Positions 1-8,858 of a stretch of 64,000 nucleotides of DNA are shown here, one piece after another. Where the stretch lies: positions 1,534,001 through 1,598,000 of the forward strand of contig NZ_LT827010.1 in assembly GCF_900119315.1 (NCBI RefSeq). Direction: 5' to 3'. The notes beneath the pieces were generated by a model, which saw only the letters and a list, made by a program, of their open reading frames with translations, did not search any database and was not told the origin of the DNA. How positions within the stretch are numbered: position 1 is the stretch's first letter; each line of letters begins with the position of its first letter. Origin of the DNA: Actinoplanes sp. SE50/110. GTDB lineage: Bacteria; Actinomycetota; Actinomycetes; Mycobacteriales; Micromonosporaceae. A program made the position numbers and the translations under genes.

Positions 1-2
1 AG

Positions 3-590
3 ACCCGGGTCGGCGCGTACCTGATCCGCGACGAGCCGCTGGTGCGGATCTGGCCACGCCCGGCGAAGGCGCAAGCGCACCGGATCGCCCAGCTCATCGC
101 CGAAGCGGTCGTCATCGGCGCCACCCGGACCATGCAGCAGGACATCGACTTCGCGCTGCGCCAGCTCAACGACATCGGATTGCGCGCGTTGTCGCCGGCG
201 GTCAACGACCCGACCACCGCGGTCGAGTCGATCCTGCGGGTGTCGTCCGTCATGCGTCCGCTCCTGCAGGCTGACCTGCCGGCCCAGGCGCACCGGGACG
301 ACCGGGGCCGGAGCCTGCTGACGCCGTGGGACCTGGACCATGCCGAGTACGTTCGGCACGCGTACGGCCAGATCCGCCTCTTCGCCGGTGGTCATCCCCA
401 GGTGGCCTTGACCCTGATCCGGGTGCTGCGCATGCTGCGAGACGTCGTCGCCGCCCGCGAGGACCGTGCCGCGACGCTCGTCGAGATCGACCGTCAGCTG
501 GACGCGGTCATCGACGACGCTCGCCGCGCGGGTCTGCCGGATTCGGAGCTGGCGCCGATTCGTGAGTCTGCCCGGCGACGCCAGGAGTGA
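3..590 (+). CDS. DUF2254 family membrane protein, C-terminal part
   Basis: The reading frame is open from the window edge, so the N-terminus lies outside; 195 residues are visible. The motif ALSPAVNDPTTA, preceded by DFALRQLNDIGLR, is the conserved core of the C-terminal soluble domain of DUF2254, a family of predicted membrane proteins of unknown function. The N-terminal membrane segments usual for the family must lie upstream of the window. The stop codon at 588-590 directly abuts the stop of the convergent gene on the minus strand, with no spacer. Family assignment is by motif recognition; the cellular role is unknown. Confidence 0.8.
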   Translation, partial: TRVGAYLIRDEPLVRIWPRPAKAQAHRIAQLIAEAVVIGATRTMQQDIDFALRQLNDIGLRALSPAVNDPTTAVESILRVSSVMRPLLQADLPAQAHRDDRGRSLLTPWDLDHAEYVRHAYGQIRLFAGGHPQVALTLIRVLRMLRDVVAAREDRAATLVEIDRQLDAVIDDARRAGLPDSELAPIRESARRRQE

Positions 591-1175
591 TCAGCCGGTG
601 GGGCGGCCGCGCCGCTCGATGTCGTGCGCGACCTCCGGGTCCCACCGGGAGGCGTCCCAGTCGTCGCTGGTCACGACCGGTTTGCGACGGCCGCCCAGGC
701 TGACGTCGCCGGTGTGGCGGCGGAGCCGGGTGCGGGTGATCAGCACGCCGGCGAGCAGCGCGGCCCAGGCGGCCAGCTGGAGAGCACCCAGCAGCAGGGC
801 CGGCGCGGTCAGCAGTTCGCTCAGCGCGATCAGCAGGACGGCGAGGGTCAGGCCGCCGTAACCGGGGGCGCCGGGACCGCCGGGTGCCACCCGGTCGGCG
901 CTCACCGCCCAGACGATCGTGGAGATCAGCAGGCCGATGAGGCAGATCAGCGTCGCCGAGCCGAGGATCAGGTTGGTGATCGCGAAGGTCGCCTGGGTGC
1001 CCACGGAGAGCGGGTCGGCGGCGCCGCTGCGCAGGGCCGCCACCCCGGCCAGGACCAGCACCGTCGTCAGGGCCGAGACCAGCAGGTAACCCACGCTGAA
1101 CCGGATCACCCGGCGAGTGGCCAGGCCGAAGGTCTCCAGATTCCCCTCAGCGGGTGGCAGGTGCTCGTAACTCAT
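591..1175 (-). CDS. Small multi-pass membrane protein, unknown function
   Basis: A 194-residue protein with about four hydrophobic stretches: roughly residues 24-48, 62-90, 105-125 and 130-150. It has a short hydrophilic N-terminus (MSYEHLPPAEGN) and a charged cytoplasmic-looking tail rich in Arg and Asp. The start was placed at the ATG after a poorly conserved-looking extension; open sequence continues upstream to 1295 but has no membrane or family features. It converges on the DUF2254 gene with adjacent stop codons. I do not recognise the family. Composition and position suggest a conserved actinobacterial integral membrane protein. Confidence 0.65.
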   Translation of the reverse strand: MSYEHLPPAEGNLETFGLATRRVIRFSVGYLLVSALTTVLVLAGVAALRSGAADPLSVGTQATFAITNLILGSATLICLIGLLISTIVWAVSADRVAPGGPGAPGYGGLTLAVLLIALSELLTAPALLLGALQLAAWAALLAGVLITRTRLRRHTGDVSLGGRRKPVVTSDDWDASRWDPEVAHDIERRGRPTG

Positions 1176-1345
1176 GACGTCTCTCCGATCGACCCGAGCC
1201 ATCATGCCGCATGCCTCCGTACGGGAGGCGTCCTGCATCGAGAGAAGGTGACGATGCTGCACAGGGTTGTCAGGCGGATCCGATGGCGGCTTCAATCTGT
1301 CCCGGCGGCCCGATGCCGGCCGCCGGCCGCCGAGGGGGAGAAACG

Positions 1346-1807
1346 ATGGGTGTTCTGTTCGACTATTTCCGGGCGCCCGAGGTGGAGGAGGTGCGGCGGA
1401 AGCTCGACGAGAACGAGGGTTACTCGCCGGTCCCGGAGTTCTTCGACGGGGTGATGCTGAAGACCATCGACCCCGGCGTGATCCTGGCGCAGATGATCGC
1501 GATGGCGGCGGACCGGGAGTGGAGCGCCGACCTGGTCAGCGAACGTCTCATCTGGCCGATGAGCGCCGACCGCGACCTCGAGTATCAAGGGCCCTGGGTG
1601 ACGGGCATCGGTGATCCGGCGCGGGACGCGCTGGCCGGCATCGAGGCCGGCCGGGCGCCGGAACTGGCCGAGCGGTGGGCCGGCATCGAGGAGTTCTTCG
1701 GTGACGTCGACACGGAGTACCTGGCCGAAGTGATCATCGAGCTGGGGGAGCTCGCCGCGCGGGCCCGGGCGCACGGCGAGTCCCTCTACTGCTGGTCCAG
1801 CCTCTAG
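1346..1807 (+). CDS. Hypothetical acidic cytosolic protein
   Basis: A 153-residue acidic protein starting MGVLFDYFRAPEVEEV, with a good ribosome site (gaggggg) about 8 bases before the ATG. It has no signal peptide or membrane segment and looks like a compact alpha/beta fold with many Glu, Asp and Trp residues. I do not recognise a family, although the general style resembles small DUF1877-like proteins. Its TAG stop overlaps the stop of the convergent chitinase gene in the shared bases CTAG, so the two transcripts must overlap or share a terminator. Confidence 0.6.
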   Translation: MGVLFDYFRAPEVEEVRRKLDENEGYSPVPEFFDGVMLKTIDPGVILAQMIAMAADREWSADLVSERLIWPMSADRDLEYQGPWVTGIGDPARDALAGIEAGRAPELAERWAGIEEFFGDVDTEYLAEVIIELGELAARARAHGESLYCWSSL

Positions 1808-3204
1808 CCGCGGTAGGCGCCGATGATCTTGGTGAACTGGTAGGCGGACTGCGCGACGCCGCTGCACGTGTCGTCGTTGGGGTAGGCGCCGGGGCACTGG
1901 CGGTCCCGGTTCAGGGACCAGAACGTCAGGCGGGCGATGGTGTGCTGCTGGGCGTACGCCGTGATCGTCTGCATGTCGGCCAGGGTCACCGTGGCGTGCT
2001 CGTCGGTGATGCCGTTCATCGACGAGATGCCGACATGGTGGTACGCCTCGGCGTCCGACCACCCGTACGCACTCTTCAGCTTGTTCTTCAGCCCGTCGGC
2101 CGCCTGGATGGTCAGCTGGCCCTGGTTGCCGCCGGTGTTGCCCCAGTCGAAGGTCATGATGCCCCAGCCGTCGACGACCAGGCCGGCCGCGGCGGCGCGC
2201 TTGATCAGCGAGTCGTCCGGGCCGCCGGTGCCGCTGCCCAGCGTGATGTAGGTGGTGATGCCCGGGTTGTTGGCCTTGATCGTCTTCAGGGCGTCGACCG
2301 TCTTCTGCTGGTCGGTGGCGCTGTCGTACGGGGTGCCCTCGATGTCGATGTCGATCGCTTTCAGGCCGTACGCGTCGATCACCTTCTGGTAGGCCGCGGC
2401 CAGCGCCGACGCGCTGCCGCAGTAGTGCTCCAGCCACGGTCCGCTGGCGCCGCCGAACGACACGATCACATCGCCCCCGTCGGCGCGGATCGTGGTGATC
2501 GCGGTCTGGTCCTGGCCGCCGGTGAGCGGGCGGGAGCCGTCCCACTTCGGGTCGCAGGTGCCGCTGTTCAGCATGAACGCCATGGTGAACCACCTGACGC
2601 CGGTGGCCGCGGTGACCGCGCTCAGGCTCGGCGGGTTGCCCCAGCCGGTGTAGTAGTACGGCGCGACGGCTTTCGCTCCCGGCCCGCCGGTCGCCGGCGG
2701 GGTGGTGGGAACGCTGCCGCCACCGAAGGTCCATTTCTGGTTCGACGTGCCGGTGCACGTCCAGAGCTGCAGCTTGGCGCCGTTCGCGGTGTTCCTGTCC
2801 CTGACGTCCAGGCACTTGCCGGACGCCTTGTTGACCAGGTCGCCGGCCGCGTTCAGTGTCCACTTCTGGCTGGTCACCGAGTCGAAGCAGTCCCACAGGT
2901 GGACCGCGGCGCCGTCGGTGGTGGCGTTGTTCGCGACGTCGAGGCACTTGCCCCTGCCCTGCACCGAGCCGTTGTCGGCGAGGGTCCAGAGCTGGTTGGC
3001 GCTGCCGGCGACGCAGTCCCAGAGCTGGGGCAGGGTGCCGTTGGCGGTGGAGCCGTCGGTCACGTCCAGACATTTGCCGTTCAGTGCGCTCGCCAGCGTG
3101 CCGGCGCTGGCCGCCGAAGCATCGGTGATGCCGAGTACGCCGAGGGTGCCGGCGACGAGCGCGGCGGTGCCGACGGCGAGCAGAGGGGTGCGTTTCAGGG
3201 GCAT
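1804..3204 (-). CDS. Secreted GH18 chitinase with ricin-type carbohydrate-binding domain
   Basis: A 466-residue secreted enzyme. A signal peptide spans about residues 1-31 (KR near the N-terminus, hydrophobic core, ASA cleavage-type site). Residues 33-165 form a ricin B/CBM13 beta-trefoil with three KCLDV repeats and three QxW-type motifs (NQLWTL, SQKWTL, NQKWTF). A short Thr/Pro linker follows, then a GH18 catalytic domain. The GH18 signature DIDIEG lies near residue 285; the Glu of D-x-D-x-E is the family's acid/base residue. The likely role is extracellular chitin hydrolysis. The start at 3204 directly precedes the signal peptide. A TTGACG/TTTATT promoter lies upstream. Confidence 0.9.
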   Translation of the reverse strand: MPLKRTPLLAVGTAALVAGTLGVLGITDASAASAGTLASALNGKCLDVTDGSTANGTLPQLWDCVAGSANQLWTLADNGSVQGRGKCLDVANNATTDGAAVHLWDCFDSVTSQKWTLNAAGDLVNKASGKCLDVRDRNTANGAKLQLWTCTGTSNQKWTFGGGSVPTTPPATGGPGAKAVAPYYYTGWGNPPSLSAVTAATGVRWFTMAFMLNSGTCDPKWDGSRPLTGGQDQTAITTIRADGGDVIVSFGGASGPWLEHYCGSASALAAAYQKVIDAYGLKAIDIDIEGTPYDSATDQQKTVDALKTIKANNPGITTYITLGSGTGGPDDSLIKRAAAAGLVVDGWGIMTFDWGNTGGNQGQLTIQAADGLKNKLKSAYGWSDAEAYHHVGISSMNGITDEHATVTLADMQTITAYAQQHTIARLTFWSLNRDRQCPGAYPNDDTCSGVAQSAYQFTKIIGAYRG

Positions 3205-3614
3205 GGCGGGGATCTCCCTTGCCGGGATGGGGGTCGGGCCGGGATTGAAAAGGTGGCTAACAATAAACGCTCCCGTCGATGTGTCGTCAACCTGCACGCA
3301 GCGCGACGGACCCGGCGTTTTCGCAGTTCAGAGCCGGTTTTCGGGGTAACCATAAATTAACCTTAAAGGTCCGGAACCGTGAAACAACGCATTCACGATC
3401 TTCACATCAACACCCGATTGGTGGTACGAGTTGGCACATCCGCACCGGGCAGTGCCCCGCCGCGCGTCGTTCGCGCAGCTCAGTGGGCATGCCAGGAGGC
3501 CGTCCGGTGCGGTCGGGCGACGCCATGGAGGTCATCCGTACGGGGAGCGCGATGGTTTTCCGGCTGCCGGTCCGGGCAGAATCGCGGCGGAGCCAGCGGA
3601 AGGGCACCCCACCG
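3205..3614. other. Divergent intergenic region, AT-enriched centre
   Basis: This 410-base gap separates the chitinase (minus) from the M15-like gene (plus). Its left part holds the chitinase promoter. Around 3340-3375 is a clearly AT-richer patch (ccataaattaaccttaaagg) unlike the surrounding GC-rich sequence. I see no convincing gene. Reading frames that continue upstream of 3615 lack a ribosome site or family features. Confidence 0.4.
3262..3290 (-). promoter_or_regulatory. Candidate promoter of the chitinase gene
   Basis: On the minus strand, TTGACG (3290-3285) is followed by a 17-base spacer and TTTATT (3267-3262), a reasonable match to the housekeeping -35/-10 elements. It lies 58 bases before the chitinase start. 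A shifted -10 (TATTGT, 19-base spacer) is also possible. Confidence 0.45.
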
Positions 3615-4244
3615 ATGACGACCCCGTATCTCGTCCCCTGTCTGGTGACGTTGCGGTCTGAGTTCAACCGGCTGTCGCCGAGACGCGACAAGGACAGCGA
3701 CGGCTGGATCGGCGACGCCGCGCACAGCTCGCGGGTCTCCGACCACAACCCGGACCGCGCCGGCCGGGTCCTCGCGCTCGACATCGACTCGACCGGACCG
3801 TGGCCACAGCCGTTCGGTGACCTGGTCGAGACGCTGCGCGGCGACTCCCGGCTGGAATACATCATCTGGAACCGGCGGATCGCCTCGCGGGCCCGGGGCT
3901 GGACCTGGCGGGCCTACGCCGGCAGCGCCGATCCGCACACCGGCCACGCGCACTTCAGCGCGCGGCACGACCACGCCGGCAACAACTCGACCGCACCATG
4001 GCCGCTGGAGGACGTCGTGACGCCCGATGACATCGAGAAGATCGCCAACGCGGTCTACCTGAAGCTCAAACCGCAGCTGGACCAGGCGGTGTCGGCCTGG
4101 GACGACACGTTCGGCCGCGGAGACGCCGCCACCACGGCCGGGCTGATCCTGGTCGAGACCCGGAACAACACCCGGGCCCTGCTGTCCCGGCTGCCCGAGG
4201 AGAACGGGAGCGGCACCGGGACGCCGGCGGCCGGCGCGGTGTGA
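3615..4244 (+). CDS. M15-like (endolysin-type) peptidase domain protein
   Basis: A 209-residue protein. Residues 15-120 carry a metallopeptidase pattern typical of phage-like M15 D-Ala-D-Ala/L-Ala-D-Glu peptidases: SDHNP followed by ALDID and a terminal GHAHFS, which would supply the zinc-binding His/Asp/His set. The C-terminal 80 residues (DDIEKIANAVYLKLKPQL and onwards) resemble tails of phage-derived lysin proteins. There is no signal peptide, so export would depend on another route or on lysis. The start was chosen at the ATG after gcggaagggc. The stop codon lies inside a strong bidirectional hairpin. It may be a phage-derived cargo gene; substrate and role are inferred. Confidence 0.65.
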   Translation: MTTPYLVPCLVTLRSEFNRLSPRRDKDSDGWIGDAAHSSRVSDHNPDRAGRVLALDIDSTGPWPQPFGDLVETLRGDSRLEYIIWNRRIASRARGWTWRAYAGSADPHTGHAHFSARHDHAGNNSTAPWPLEDVVTPDDIEKIANAVYLKLKPQLDQAVSAWDDTFGRGDAATTAGLILVETRNNTRALLSRLPEENGSGTGTPAAGAV

Positions 4245-4277
4245 CCGCCCGCCGGGCGCGAACCCGGCGAGCGGTCA
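4242..4277. terminator. Bidirectional hairpin terminator between convergent genes
   Basis: TGACCGC-C-CGCCGGG (4242-4256), loop cgcgaa, CCCGGCG-A-GCGGTCA (4263-4277): a 14-pair stem with one C/A mismatch. It starts at the stop codon of the M15-like gene and precedes the GH2 gene stop on the other strand. There is no U-tract, as is common for GC-rich actinomycete terminators. Confidence 0.7.
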
Positions 4278-4289
4278 CCGGTCCCGGCG

Positions 4290-6764
4290 TTACCGGCCGG
4301 AGGCGTACAACTGCCTGATCTCGTCGGCGGACAGCGCCCGGTCGTACAGGTGCACCTGGTCGGCCGTGCCGTCCAGGTAGTCGACCGGGTTGCCGCCGAA
4401 CTTGCCGCGGCCGATCACGGTGTTGCCGGTCGGGGCCCCCTGCGGCAGGCACGCGTCGGCCGTCCCGGCGAGCTCGCCGTCGACGTACAACCGCAATTGG
4501 CCTTTGACCGTGTCCCGCACGCCGGTCAGGTGGTACCAGCGGCCGGCCTCGGGTCTGATGGGAGCCAGCGCGCGCACCCCGGCGAAACTCATCGCGAAGC
4601 GTTGGTCGGCGCCGGAGTACTGCAGGAAGAAGTCGCTGTTGGCGGGGCCGTCCTGGCTGATCACGGTCTGGAACGCGCCGTCCGCCTTGTCGAGCCTGAC
4701 CCAGGCGGCGACCGAGTAGTCCGAGGCGGTGTTCAGCACCGGGCGGCCGGCGTCCAGGTACTGTTTGCCGCCGTTGAACGCGACGCCCTGGCCGGTGTGG
4801 CCGTCGGCGAAGGCCGGAGCGTTGACCGGCGTCAGATCGCCGTACGACCCGTCGAGCGGCCAGAACGCGATCCCGGACAGCCCCGGGGTGCCCGGATCCG
4901 GCTGCGGGATGCCGGCCGTGGTGCCGTCCGCTCCCGCGATGATCTTCTGGTTGATCGCCTTGACCTGGGCGAGATCCATCTTGGTGACCCGGCGGTCGTA
5001 GGTGAAGAAGCCGTTGAGCTCCCCCTCCACATCGGAGAGCTGGGTGTAGATCGCCGCGCTGATCCCGCACCGCTGCGCCGAGGTCAGCACGTCCTGCTGG
5101 TTCTGCACGTAGCGGGCGGTCAGCGTGGCCTTGTCCGGGGTCATCTGGTAGGCGTTGCCGTCGCCGAACCACATGTGGTTGGACACCTTCAGCCCGAAAC
5201 CGCCGTGCTCGCCGTCGATCGCCACCCGGTCCGCGGTCGGCCGCGGCGAGGCCGGACCCAGGTACTGGTGGTAGTCGATCACGTCGCCGCGGCCGGAGTC
5301 GCCGTGCGAGTTGCAGCAGTTCACCCCGCTGTGCGCGTTCACCAGCCGGGACGGGTCCTGGGCCTTGACGTCGTCGGCGATCCGGCCGGTGGCCGCCCGG
5401 TCCCACTCGCCCCAGCCCTCGTTGAACGGGATCCAGGCGACGATCGACGTCCAGCTCTGATGCTCGCGGACCATCTCGTGCAGCTCGGCCTCGAACTGCC
5501 CGCGCCACTCCGGCGGGATCGGCCCGGTGTTCGCGGCCGGCATGTCCTGCCACACCATCAGGCCCAGCTTGTCCGCCCAGTAGTACCAGCGATCCGGCTC
5601 CACTTTGATGTGCTTGCGGACCGCGTTGAAGCCCATCTCCTTGTCCTTCTTGAGATCCCACTTCAGCGCCGCGTCGGTCGGGGCGGTGTACAGGCCGTCC
5701 GGCCAGAAACCCTGGTCGAGGTTGGCCATGGTGAACAGGATCCGGTTGTTCAGCGTGATCCGCAGCCGCCCGTCCGCACCCTTCGCGGTGCCGACCGCCC
5801 GCATCCCGACGTAGGAGCCGACCCGGTCCACGGTCGTCCTGCCGTCGATCAGGGAGACATCCAGGTCATAGAGGTACGGGTCGTCGGGCGACCACAGGTG
5901 CGCCGCGGTGACCGGGAGGGCCAACTCCGTACCGGAACCGCCCTGGATCTTTCCGGCCACCGCGCCGCTGCCTCGCGCCACGGCCTTGACCTGTAGATTC
6001 TGGCGTCCCGCGACGTCCACGGTGAGACGCAGCACGCCGGCCTCGGGGTCGGGCGTGAAGCGCAGCCCGGTGATGCTGTCGGTGGGCACCGGCTCCATCC
6101 ACACCGTCTGCCAGATGCCGGAACTGCCCTGGTAGAAGATGCCGTGATCGCCGGTGCGGCGCTGCTTGCCGATCGGCTGCCCGGTGGCGTCGGTGAGATC
6201 CTCGGCCCAGACGATCAGCTCCTGCTCACCGGACCCGGTCAGCGCGTCGGTGACGTCCACGTCGAACTTGTCGTAGCCGCCCCGGTGCGTGGCGACCTGC
6301 CTGCCGTTGACGAAGACCTTGGCGTCGTAGTCGACCGCGCCGAAATTCAGCTTCAGCCGATTCCCGCCGCCCACGTCCCAGCCGTCCGGGACGGTGAACG
6401 TCCGTCGATACCACATCCGGTCCTCGTGCCGCTGGATCCCGGAGAGCGCCGACTCGATCGGGTAGGGCACCAGCACGCGCTCGCCGAGATTCTGCCCGGT
6501 CGGCACGGCCTGCCCCACGGTCGCGCCGGCGAACTGCCAGACGCCGTTCAGGCTCTGCCACCGGGCCCGGGTCAGCTGCGGGCGGGGGTAGTCGGGCAGG
6601 GCGTTGTCCGGGCCGACCTGGCCGGTCCACGGAGTGGCCAGCGGCGGGATGCCGGCATGCCAGGTGGGTTCGCCGGCGGCCACCGCGGCGGGTGTCGCCG
6701 TCGTCGCGGTCACTGTCAGAAGGGCGACGGCCGCGGCCGCCAGGGTGAGGATCTGTTTCTTCAC
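4290..6764 (-). CDS. Secreted glycoside hydrolase family 2 protein with C-terminal LamG domain
   Basis: An 824-residue secreted protein. It has a signal peptide at residues 1-30 (KK, hydrophobic stretch, VAA), a GH2 sugar-binding jelly-roll at about 50-220, an immunoglobulin-like GH2 domain at about 225-320, and a TIM-barrel GH2 catalytic domain at about 325-620. The acid/base motif NEGW is present (Glu near residue 449). A LamG/concanavalin-like domain follows at about 640-824 (FWPLDGS to RQLYASGR). The architecture fits a secreted beta-galactosidase or beta-mannosidase-like enzyme acting on plant polysaccharide; substrate cannot be told from sequence. The start is fixed by the signal peptide. 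An inverted repeat upstream may be its operator. Confidence 0.85.
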   Translation of the reverse strand: MKKQILTLAAAAVALLTVTATTATPAAVAAGEPTWHAGIPPLATPWTGQVGPDNALPDYPRPQLTRARWQSLNGVWQFAGATVGQAVPTGQNLGERVLVPYPIESALSGIQRHEDRMWYRRTFTVPDGWDVGGGNRLKLNFGAVDYDAKVFVNGRQVATHRGGYDKFDVDVTDALTGSGEQELIVWAEDLTDATGQPIGKQRRTGDHGIFYQGSSGIWQTVWMEPVPTDSITGLRFTPDPEAGVLRLTVDVAGRQNLQVKAVARGSGAVAGKIQGGSGTELALPVTAAHLWSPDDPYLYDLDVSLIDGRTTVDRVGSYVGMRAVGTAKGADGRLRITLNNRILFTMANLDQGFWPDGLYTAPTDAALKWDLKKDKEMGFNAVRKHIKVEPDRWYYWADKLGLMVWQDMPAANTGPIPPEWRGQFEAELHEMVREHQSWTSIVAWIPFNEGWGEWDRAATGRIADDVKAQDPSRLVNAHSGVNCCNSHGDSGRGDVIDYHQYLGPASPRPTADRVAIDGEHGGFGLKVSNHMWFGDGNAYQMTPDKATLTARYVQNQQDVLTSAQRCGISAAIYTQLSDVEGELNGFFTYDRRVTKMDLAQVKAINQKIIAGADGTTAGIPQPDPGTPGLSGIAFWPLDGSYGDLTPVNAPAFADGHTGQGVAFNGGKQYLDAGRPVLNTASDYSVAAWVRLDKADGAFQTVISQDGPANSDFFLQYSGADQRFAMSFAGVRALAPIRPEAGRWYHLTGVRDTVKGQLRLYVDGELAGTADACLPQGAPTGNTVIGRGKFGGNPVDYLDGTADQVHLYDRALSADEIRQLYASGR

Positions 6765-6800
6765 GCGCGATGCTCCTTGAGAACGGTCCAGGAACGCTCG

Positions 6801-6837
6801 TGTTCAATCGTGAGCAAACACAGTTGAACAACGATCG
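6801..6837. promoter_or_regulatory. Candidate operator upstream of the GH2 gene
   Basis: TGTTCAA (6801-6807) and TTGAACA (6824-6830) form a perfect inverted repeat with a 16-base spacer. A second nested pair, CAATCGT (6805-6811) and ACGATCG (6831-6837), is nearly symmetric. The block lies 37 bases before the GH2 start, a usual place for a sugar-responsive repressor site. No cognate regulator gene is adjacent. Confidence 0.4.
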
Positions 6838-6995
6838 TGGCATGTAGTCAAGGTCTTCGATTTCTAAACTTTCTTGTCCAGGTTCTCCGGGGACACGGCC
6901 TGAACCTGGTCGCCGACGGCGGCGTACTCCCTGATGCGCACATCGATGCGCGTTGTGCGACGCCCGAATCCCTCGCCCGTGAGGTGGCGGCAACC

Positions 6996-7640
6996 ATGAG
7001 CCAGTCCGACGACTACCGGCTGCGTGACGCCCGCAGGTTCGTTCAGAACCTGGAGGACGCGCTGGCCCGCACCCCGCACGGCCGGCCCGTCCCGGGCCTG
7101 GCCGCGATCGAGGGCACCGACCCGACCGGCACGGTCCACTGCCGGGTCGGGCTCCGCGGCGATCTTCGGGTGGCGATCGTCGACGGCTGGTGGCATTCCG
7201 TCGGTCCCGACCGCATCGCGGACGCGGTTCTGGAGGCGTACCGCTTCGCGTGCGAGAAGGCCGGCTTCGCTCGGCTGGTCCTGCGCCACCACGGACGCGC
7301 CGGGCGAGCGAAGTCCCCGCCGGTGGATCCTGGCCGGCGATGCTCCTATCCGAGCGGGCACGCGGACCACCAGGATCTGGCCGAACTCCGGCGACGCCTC
7401 GAACAGGCGTCGATCGGCCTCGACCGGGCCGCCCGGTTGTCGGAACTGCTCAGCGGACGCACGTCCCGGGAGGTCACCGGACCGCGCCGCCTGTTCACCG
7501 TGGTGATGCGAGGTGCCGTCATCCAAGGCGCCCGGGTCGCTGTCCACGGTTTGCGTCGCGCCGATGGCGCCGTGCTCGCCGCCGACGCCCAGGACGCGCT
7601 GCTCACCTCGCGACTCGGCATCACACCTGGGGAGAGGTAA
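6996..7640 (+). CDS. YbaB/EbfC-like protein of an ESX-type operon
   Basis: A 214-residue protein. Residues 35-95 (VGLRGDLRVAIVDGWWHS, then DAVLEAYRFACEKAG) resemble the YbaB/EbfC-like fold common beside WXG100 genes in actinomycetes: a beta hairpin followed by an amphipathic helix. Residues 120-150 form a predicted helix; the remainder has no recognisable motif. The start is the ATG at 6996, preceded by gaggtgg. Its TAA stop overlaps the ATG of the next gene (TAATG), which indicates translational coupling in a four-gene operon. Function is unknown; assignment rests on fold-like pattern and context. Confidence 0.55.
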   Translation: MSQSDDYRLRDARRFVQNLEDALARTPHGRPVPGLAAIEGTDPTGTVHCRVGLRGDLRVAIVDGWWHSVGPDRIADAVLEAYRFACEKAGFARLVLRHHGRAGRAKSPPVDPGRRCSYPSGHADHQDLAELRRRLEQASIGLDRAARLSELLSGRTSREVTGPRRLFTVVMRGAVIQGARVAVHGLRRADGAVLAADAQDALLTSRLGITPGER

Positions 7641-8014
7641 TGGGAAACGACTACAACTGGTATTCCACCCAGAACGTTCGAGTCGCCACCGAAGGTCTCC
7701 GGGAATCGGGCCGGAAGTGGCACGGACTCGCGGATCGGATGGCTTCGGTCTCCTCGACCGCTGCTCGCCAGCACCTTGACCAGTCGGCCTTCTCCGTCGT
7801 CATCGACGGTCCGGTCGGCTCCGCTGCCACCAGCGATCTGCAGGACGCCTACCAGCAGCAGTTCGACCGCCTGAACCGGCTGTTCGCGGCGGCGGTCGAG
7901 CAGTTCGATGCGATGGGCGCGGCTCTGAAACGAAACGCCGACTGGTACGAGGATGCGGATGCCGACTCGGCGCAGAGCTTCGACGGCATCGCCGCCGGCG
8001 ACTGGCCGCACTGA
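7640..8014 (+). CDS. WXG100-like small helical protein
   Basis: A 124-residue, mostly helical protein with the size and character of ESX/type VII substrates or partners. The N-terminal helix region (residues 10-50) ends near ARQHLDQSAFSVV, and a second helix (residues 65-105, LQDAYQQQFDRLNRLFAAAVEQF) follows. The turn does not contain a strict W-x-G. The C-terminus is acidic (YEDADADSAQSFDG). It overlaps the upstream YbaB-like gene by one base and is 16 bases before the next gene. It probably pairs with the 275-aa helical protein encoded next; this is inferred from context. Confidence 0.55.
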   Translation: MGNDYNWYSTQNVRVATEGLRESGRKWHGLADRMASVSSTAARQHLDQSAFSVVIDGPVGSAATSDLQDAYQQQFDRLNRLFAAAVEQFDAMGAALKRNADWYEDADADSAQSFDGIAAGDWPH

Positions 8015-8030
8015 CGGAAGGAGGCCTGAC

Positions 8031-8858
8031 ATGACTGAACCGGATGGATCGTTCGCCCCGGCGCTCCTCGGCACCTTCCAGGACGCGGTCGACCTGCTGG
8101 AGAAACAGGTCAGTGGCATTCGCACCGCCTGGGACGAGTTCACTCGCACGGCCGAGGAGTTTCTCGCGGCGATTCGCGCGAAACTCCAGGACGATCACTG
8201 GTGGAACAGGATCGCGGAATGGTTCACCGACGACATCGCCGACACGCTCGAGGCGATCGAGGCCGGAATCGAGTCGGCTCGGGTGAAACTCGATGACATC
8301 CTCGGCAGGATGGATGCAGCGCTCAGCGGCACACCACCGATTCTTTCGCTGTTCCGGTCCGGCATCGACTGGTCCACCACGATCAATACACGACTCAGCG
8401 CGATCCAGCCGGACGTCGAGCAGTCCGGCAGCATCGACGTGTGGCACGGCCCGGCGCACGACACCTACCGGACTCGGGAGACCGAGCAGGGAGAGGCTGT
8501 CGGGCTTGCGTCCGCGCAGGTGAAAAGCCTCAGCGTGTGGCTTGCCGACGTGGCGGAAGCGAACACACACTTCGTCACCGAACTGGTGGATCAGGCCACA
8601 ACCATCGTGGAGGAGTTGGTCACGGTGACCTTGGACATCGGCACTGCCATCGGAGCGGAGGACCCGCTCAGTGCTCAGGAGGCCGTCAACAATCTGGACG
8701 AGATGATGGGGAAGTACGCCGCCGCCATCATCGACTTTCTCACCAGCCTGGCCAATCGATTCACCGAGGTGATCCGTCTGGTCACCGAGGTCGCGGCCGA
8801 GCACAGCGACAACAGCGCGTTTCCGGGAGGCAACTGGCCGAAGGCGGTGGACCTGTGA
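8031..8858 (+). CDS. WXG-like long helical protein, probable ESX-type substrate
   Basis: A 275-residue protein with almost continuous predicted helices. Residues 10-60 and 65-110 resemble a helical hairpin. A VWHG motif (residues 139-142, within SGSIDVWHGPAHDTYRTR) matches the W-x-G turn of WXG100-type proteins, followed by another long helix pair at about 150-250. There is no signal peptide, as expected for type VII substrates. The ribosome site ggaaggagg is excellent. The stop overlaps the start of the lipoprotein gene (GTGA). No secretion ATPase (EccC) or membrane component is nearby, so any transport would depend on genes elsewhere. Confidence 0.6.
   Translation: MTEPDGSFAPALLGTFQDAVDLLEKQVSGIRTAWDEFTRTAEEFLAAIRAKLQDDHWWNRIAEWFTDDIADTLEAIEAGIESARVKLDDILGRMDAALSGTPPILSLFRSGIDWSTTINTRLSAIQPDVEQSGSIDVWHGPAHDTYRTRETEQGEAVGLASAQVKSLSVWLADVAEANTHFVTELVDQATTIVEELVTVTLDIGTAIGAEDPLSAQEAVNNLDEMMGKYAAAIIDFLTSLANRFTEVIRLVTEVAAEHSDNSAFPGGNWPKAVDL

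Noticed and set aside
4066..5661. A 531-codon minus frame across the M15/GH2 junction
   Set aside because: It lies in a shifted frame of the GH2 gene and has no recognisable feature.
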